Source of the DNA: Verrucomicrobiales bacterium
GTDB lineage: Bacteria > Verrucomicrobiota > Verrucomicrobiia > Verrucomicrobiales > DEV007
Assembly (NCBI GenBank): GCA_002684575.1
Contig: NYVP01000129.1
Coordinates: forward strand, 25,031 to 33,943
DNA: 8,913 nucleotides
Reading direction: 5' to 3'
Part shown: in pieces, positions 6,682 through 8,913 of the stretch
How the letters are laid out: each line of letters begins with the position of its first letter
Numbering within the stretch: position 1 is the first letter of the stretch
Notes under the pieces: model-generated
Seen by the model: the letters and a program-made list of their open reading frames with translations, nothing else
Databases searched by the model: none
What the model was told of the DNA's origin: nothing
Program-made: the position numbers and the translations under genes

Positions 6682-8592
6682 ATGTCACAAAAGAATTTTA
6701 TTCTGGCTACCGCTGGTCATATTGATCATGGTAAAAGCACATTAATTGAAGCACTTAGCGGTATAAATCCTGATCGTTTGCCTGAGGAACAAAAACGAGG
6801 AATGACCATCGACTTAGGATTTGCTCACCTAAATATTAAAGATACTGAAAACCAAGATGAAATTTTCAGCTTAGGACTTATTGACGTTCCGGGTCATGCG
6901 GATTTCGTCAAAAACATGGTTGCCGGAGCAGGCTCAGTTGATTTGGCCATGTTCGTTGTTGCCGCAGATGATGGATGGATGCCTCAATCCGAAGAACATT
7001 TACAAATTCTATCATATCTTAATGTAAAAAGAGCAGTCGTTGCTTTGACCAAATCTGATACTATTGATGATATTGATTTTTCCATTGAAGTAATCAGAGA
7101 TTCTTTAAAGGGATCAGCATTTGAAAATTCGCCTGTGGTTCCAGTGTGCGCTTTAATTGGAGAAGGTATCGATGAAATTAAAAAAGTTATAATAAATGAA
7201 TTAAAAGAATTACCACCCCCTGCAAACATTTCCAAACCGCGACTTTGTGTAGATCGCGTATTTTCACCAAAAGGAGTTGGAACAGTGATAACTGGCACAA
7301 CACACGGTGGAGGATTCAGTAAAGGTCAAAAGGTTATCATACAACCGCAAGGCACAGAAACCACAATAAGATCAATTCAAAATCACAACAGTCAGTTGGA
7401 TGATTGTAAACCAGGAATGAGAACTGCTCTCAATATTCCTGACATAGAAATACTAAAAGGAAAATCAAAAGAAGGCATTAGGCGAGGTGATACAATTACA
7501 ATCGCAGATCTAGGAACTCCTTCAAGAAGAGTTCACGTCGAAGTCCATGTAAGTGAAAGAGCAACAAAAATTCAAACAATCAAACATGCTCAACGGGTTA
7601 GATTCCATCATTTCAGTACAACTATTTCTGGGAAAATATTATTCTTTGAAAATACAAATCTCGAAAAAGGAAACAAACAAATTGCAGAAATAAGATTAGA
7701 CAGACCAGTCTTCACGTTCGCTGGAGACCGATTCGTACTAAGAGACTGGTCTAAACAATTTACTATTGGCGGTGGAATTATTTTGGATTCTTCCCCTCCT
7801 AAAAGAAGTTACAGAACAGAGAGGCAAAGAAATTTTTTACTCATGCGTGCTTCTAACCCCAATGAATTTACCACTCATTTGAATTCATTATTAACTCGAG
7901 ACCATTTCATCAAATCAGACACCCCATTAAGCCAATCTTCTTTCTCCAAATCAGTAATAGAGGATGCCATTGAAAATAATGATGCAGTGGTCTCTGGCAA
8001 CTTCATCATTGATAAAAATTGGTGGTCTGAAATTAATGAGATCGCGGGAAACCGAATCAAAACAATACATGAAAAACATCCTGAACTTCCAGGAATTGAT
8101 ATCAGTCAGCTAAGGACCTTTATGAAAAAAAGAGTTGTCGATTCAAAGCTCTTTGAATTTCTTATCGATCAATTATGTAAATCAGGTTTCACCAAAAAAG
8201 ATACTATTCTCAGTATAGACTCACATAAGGCAAGTCTACCAAATCATTTAACATCTTCTGGGAAAAAGATCAGAATCCTTCTTGATGAAAATCCATTAGA
8301 ACCCCCTAATCCAAAAGAAATTATAAACAGTGAAAATGATGAGGCTGCATTAAAATTTTTACTACAAACAAATGAAGCGATCCAACTTGATGAAAAAGTT
8401 ATTCTTTTGAGTAAAAATTATAAAGAGGCTGTTGATAAAATACGATCCTACATAACTCAAAATGGCCCAGCAACTGCTGCCGACCTTCGTAAAGCACTAT
8501 CCAGTACGAGAAGAGTCATAATTCCTCTTCTTGAACACCTTGATAAGGAGGGGATTACTTTTCGAAGTGGAGACACCAGAGTTCTTAAGTGA
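6682..8592 (+). CDS. selB: Selenocysteine-specific translation elongation factor SelB
   Basis: This 636-aa protein is SelB, the GTPase that delivers Sec-tRNA(Sec) to ribosomes at UGA codons marked by a SECIS hairpin. The length fits the family (about 610-640 aa). GTPase motifs: G1 GHIDHGKS (12-19), G2 GMTID with Thr42, G3 DVPGH (68-72), G4 TKSD (123-126; Thr in place of the EF-Tu Asn is frequent in SelB) and G5 VCAL (155-158, Cys where Ser is usual). Beta-barrel domains II and III follow (about 184-375), with GVGTVITGT at the start of domain II and TFAGDRFVLRDWS in domain III. The rest is the winged-helix SECIS-binding arm, ending in the typical last helix and wing (LLEHLDKEGITFRSGDTRVLK region, 616-636). 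EF-Tu and IF2 are excluded by this C-terminal arm. The start at 6682 is 3 nt after the lipoprotein stop and lacks a Shine-Dalgarno, suggesting translational coupling. The genome should also encode selA, selC, selD and at least one selenoprotein, none of which is visible here. Confidence 0.97.
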   Translation: MSQKNFILATAGHIDHGKSTLIEALSGINPDRLPEEQKRGMTIDLGFAHLNIKDTENQDEIFSLGLIDVPGHADFVKNMVAGAGSVDLAMFVVAADDGWMPQSEEHLQILSYLNVKRAVVALTKSDTIDDIDFSIEVIRDSLKGSAFENSPVVPVCALIGEGIDEIKKVIINELKELPPPANISKPRLCVDRVFSPKGVGTVITGTTHGGGFSKGQKVIIQPQGTETTIRSIQNHNSQLDDCKPGMRTALNIPDIEILKGKSKEGIRRGDTITIADLGTPSRRVHVEVHVSERATKIQTIKHAQRVRFHHFSTTISGKILFFENTNLEKGNKQIAEIRLDRPVFTFAGDRFVLRDWSKQFTIGGGIILDSSPPKRSYRTERQRNFLLMRASNPNEFTTHLNSLLTRDHFIKSDTPLSQSSFSKSVIEDAIENNDAVVSGNFIIDKNWWSEINEIAGNRIKTIHEKHPELPGIDISQLRTFMKKRVVDSKLFEFLIDQLCKSGFTKKDTILSIDSHKASLPNHLTSSGKKIRILLDENPLEPPNPKEIINSENDEAALKFLLQTNEAIQLDEKVILLSKNYKEAVDKIRSYITQNGPATAADLRKALSSTRRVIIPLLEHLDKEGITFRSGDTRVLK

Positions 8593-8642
8593 TACTAACA
8601 AGAGATTGAAATTCGTTAGAAGAAACTGAATATAGCCGGAGA
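8593..8642. other. Short convergent intergenic gap
   Basis: These 50 nt separate the selB stop from the stop of the convergent minus-strand gene. The only structure I see is a weak inverted repeat, CTAAC (8595-8599) with GTTAG (8615-8619), with a 15-nt loop and no T-run on either side. It is not a convincing terminator for either gene. Confidence 0.4.
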
Positions 8643-8913
8643 CTAAGGTAGCAATTTTTCTAATTCTATACGAAAAAAGAGTCTTTTAGAATCTGAAGAC
8701 TGTATCACTTTTATTTCCTCAATAAGTGAACCCACTTGTGACTCCAAAACTTCAAGATTATTCCAGTTAGTTAAATCACTTGATGATTGAAACTTAATCG
8801 CGAAATCATTAGCGACCAAACGTTTTGAAAGCTCCCAGTAGATTAAGTTAGATTCTTTATCATATTGGGGTAAAACAATATCATCGATAGTCTTCGGATT
8901 CCCCCCGATAAGA
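8643..8913 (-). CDS. C-terminal fragment of a probable secreted protein with a verrucomicrobial-type C-terminal module
   Basis: An open frame enters from the right edge (first complete codon at 8912) and ends at TAG (8645-8643), giving 89 C-terminal residues; the start is outside the window. The segment FQSSSDLTNWNNLEVLES, followed about 20 residues later by RLFFRIE, resembles the small beta-sandwich module that ends many large secreted proteins of Verrucomicrobiota (pattern: strand, 'SSTDLxxW', strand, 'xFFRxx'). The stretch before it (LIGGNPKTIDDIVLPQYDK) looks like a linker from a preceding domain. The protein is therefore probably a large exported protein, possibly an enzyme or surface protein, whose function cannot be judged from this end. 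It converges on selB with a 50-nt gap. This frame was found by direct translation; the family resemblance is from pattern recognition and is moderate. Confidence 0.72.
   Translation of the reverse strand, partial: LIGGNPKTIDDIVLPQYDKESNLIYWELSKRLVANDFAIKFQSSSDLTNWNNLEVLESQVGSLIEEIKVIQSSDSKRLFFRIELEKLLP
8673..8701 (-). terminator. Terminator-like hairpin plus T-run inside the 3' end of the minus-strand gene
   Basis: Read on the minus strand, AGTCTT (8701-8696) and AAGACT (8685-8680) form a perfect 6-bp stem with a 10-nt loop. One C and six Ts (8678-8673) follow at once. This has the order of an intrinsic terminator, but the stem is short with two G-C pairs and lies about 28-59 nt before the stop codon, within coding sequence. 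It may be accidental. Confidence 0.2.

Noticed and set aside
6404..8060. Minus-strand open frames at 6404-6601, 6984-7298 and 7875-8060
   Set aside because: They are antisense shadows of the lipoprotein and selB genes, both of which have strong motifs in the plus frame.
4986..8592. In-frame UGA selenocysteine codons or SECIS elements in the genes near selB
   Set aside because: All genes read through without internal UGA and end at places expected from family length; no selenoprotein is supported.
8593..8642. A selC (tRNA-Sec) gene next to selB
   Set aside because: The gap is only 50 nt, too short for a tRNA-Sec of about 90-100 nt, and shows no cloverleaf stems or T-loop sequence.
1..8913. 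Mobile elements, CRISPR arrays, defence islands or phage genes
   Set aside because: No transposase or integrase motifs, no regularly spaced repeats, and no terminal inverted repeats were seen; every gene has a housekeeping or metabolic character and similar base composition.

Overview
The window is AT-rich throughout (roughly 35-42% GC by eye) and comes from a bacterium that is most likely a member of the Planctomycetota-Verrucomicrobiota-Chlamydiota group, probably a marine, low-GC Verrucomicrobiota. Three things point there. First, there is a large secreted PSCyt1/DUF1549/DUF1553 (PSD1) c-type cytochrome protein, a family largely confined to Planctomycetota, Verrucomicrobiota and relatives. 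Second, the right edge holds the C-terminal end of a protein finishing in a 'QSSSDLTNW ... RLFFRIE' module, a tail common on verrucomicrobial secreted proteins. Third, none of the six visible starts has a Shine-Dalgarno sequence at normal spacing. The phylum is an inference from protein families and was not tested phylogenetically.

Layout. Positions 1-6017 are one block of four minus-strand genes, read right to left. They encode a zinc-type medium-chain dehydrogenase (6017-4986), a short-chain dehydrogenase/reductase (4960-4190), a sugar phosphate isomerase/epimerase-like TIM-barrel protein (4174-3293), and the PSD1 cytochrome protein (3226 to beyond the left edge). The gaps are 25, 15 and 66 nt, so the block looks like one operon. 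A 100-nt divergent intergenic region (6018-6117) separates it from a plus-strand pair. That pair is a small predicted lipoprotein with an HExxH zinc-metallopeptidase motif (6118-6678) and, 3 nt later, the selenocysteine-specific elongation factor gene selB (6682-8592). A convergent minus-strand gene enters from the right edge (8643-8913, C-terminus only).

How the genes may work together. The first three minus-strand genes form a cytoplasmic sugar or polyol oxidation and isomerisation cassette: two NAD(P)-type dehydrogenases plus an epimerase/isomerase. The PSD1 protein carries a signal peptide, two CxxCH haem-type motifs and an embedded beta-sandwich-like segment. It would act outside the cytoplasmic membrane, perhaps on the same carbohydrate source. 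The substrate cannot be read from the sequence. selB shows that the organism decodes UGA as selenocysteine, but no selA, selC, selD or selenoprotein gene is visible here. The 3-nt gap suggests the lipoprotein is co-transcribed with selB, though a functional link is not evident.

I see no rRNA, tRNA, CRISPR array, insertion sequence, phage gene or convincing attachment site. The most notable points are the dehydrogenase that has lost all four structural-zinc cysteines while keeping its catalytic zinc ligands, and the uncharacterised HExxH lipoprotein in front of selB.
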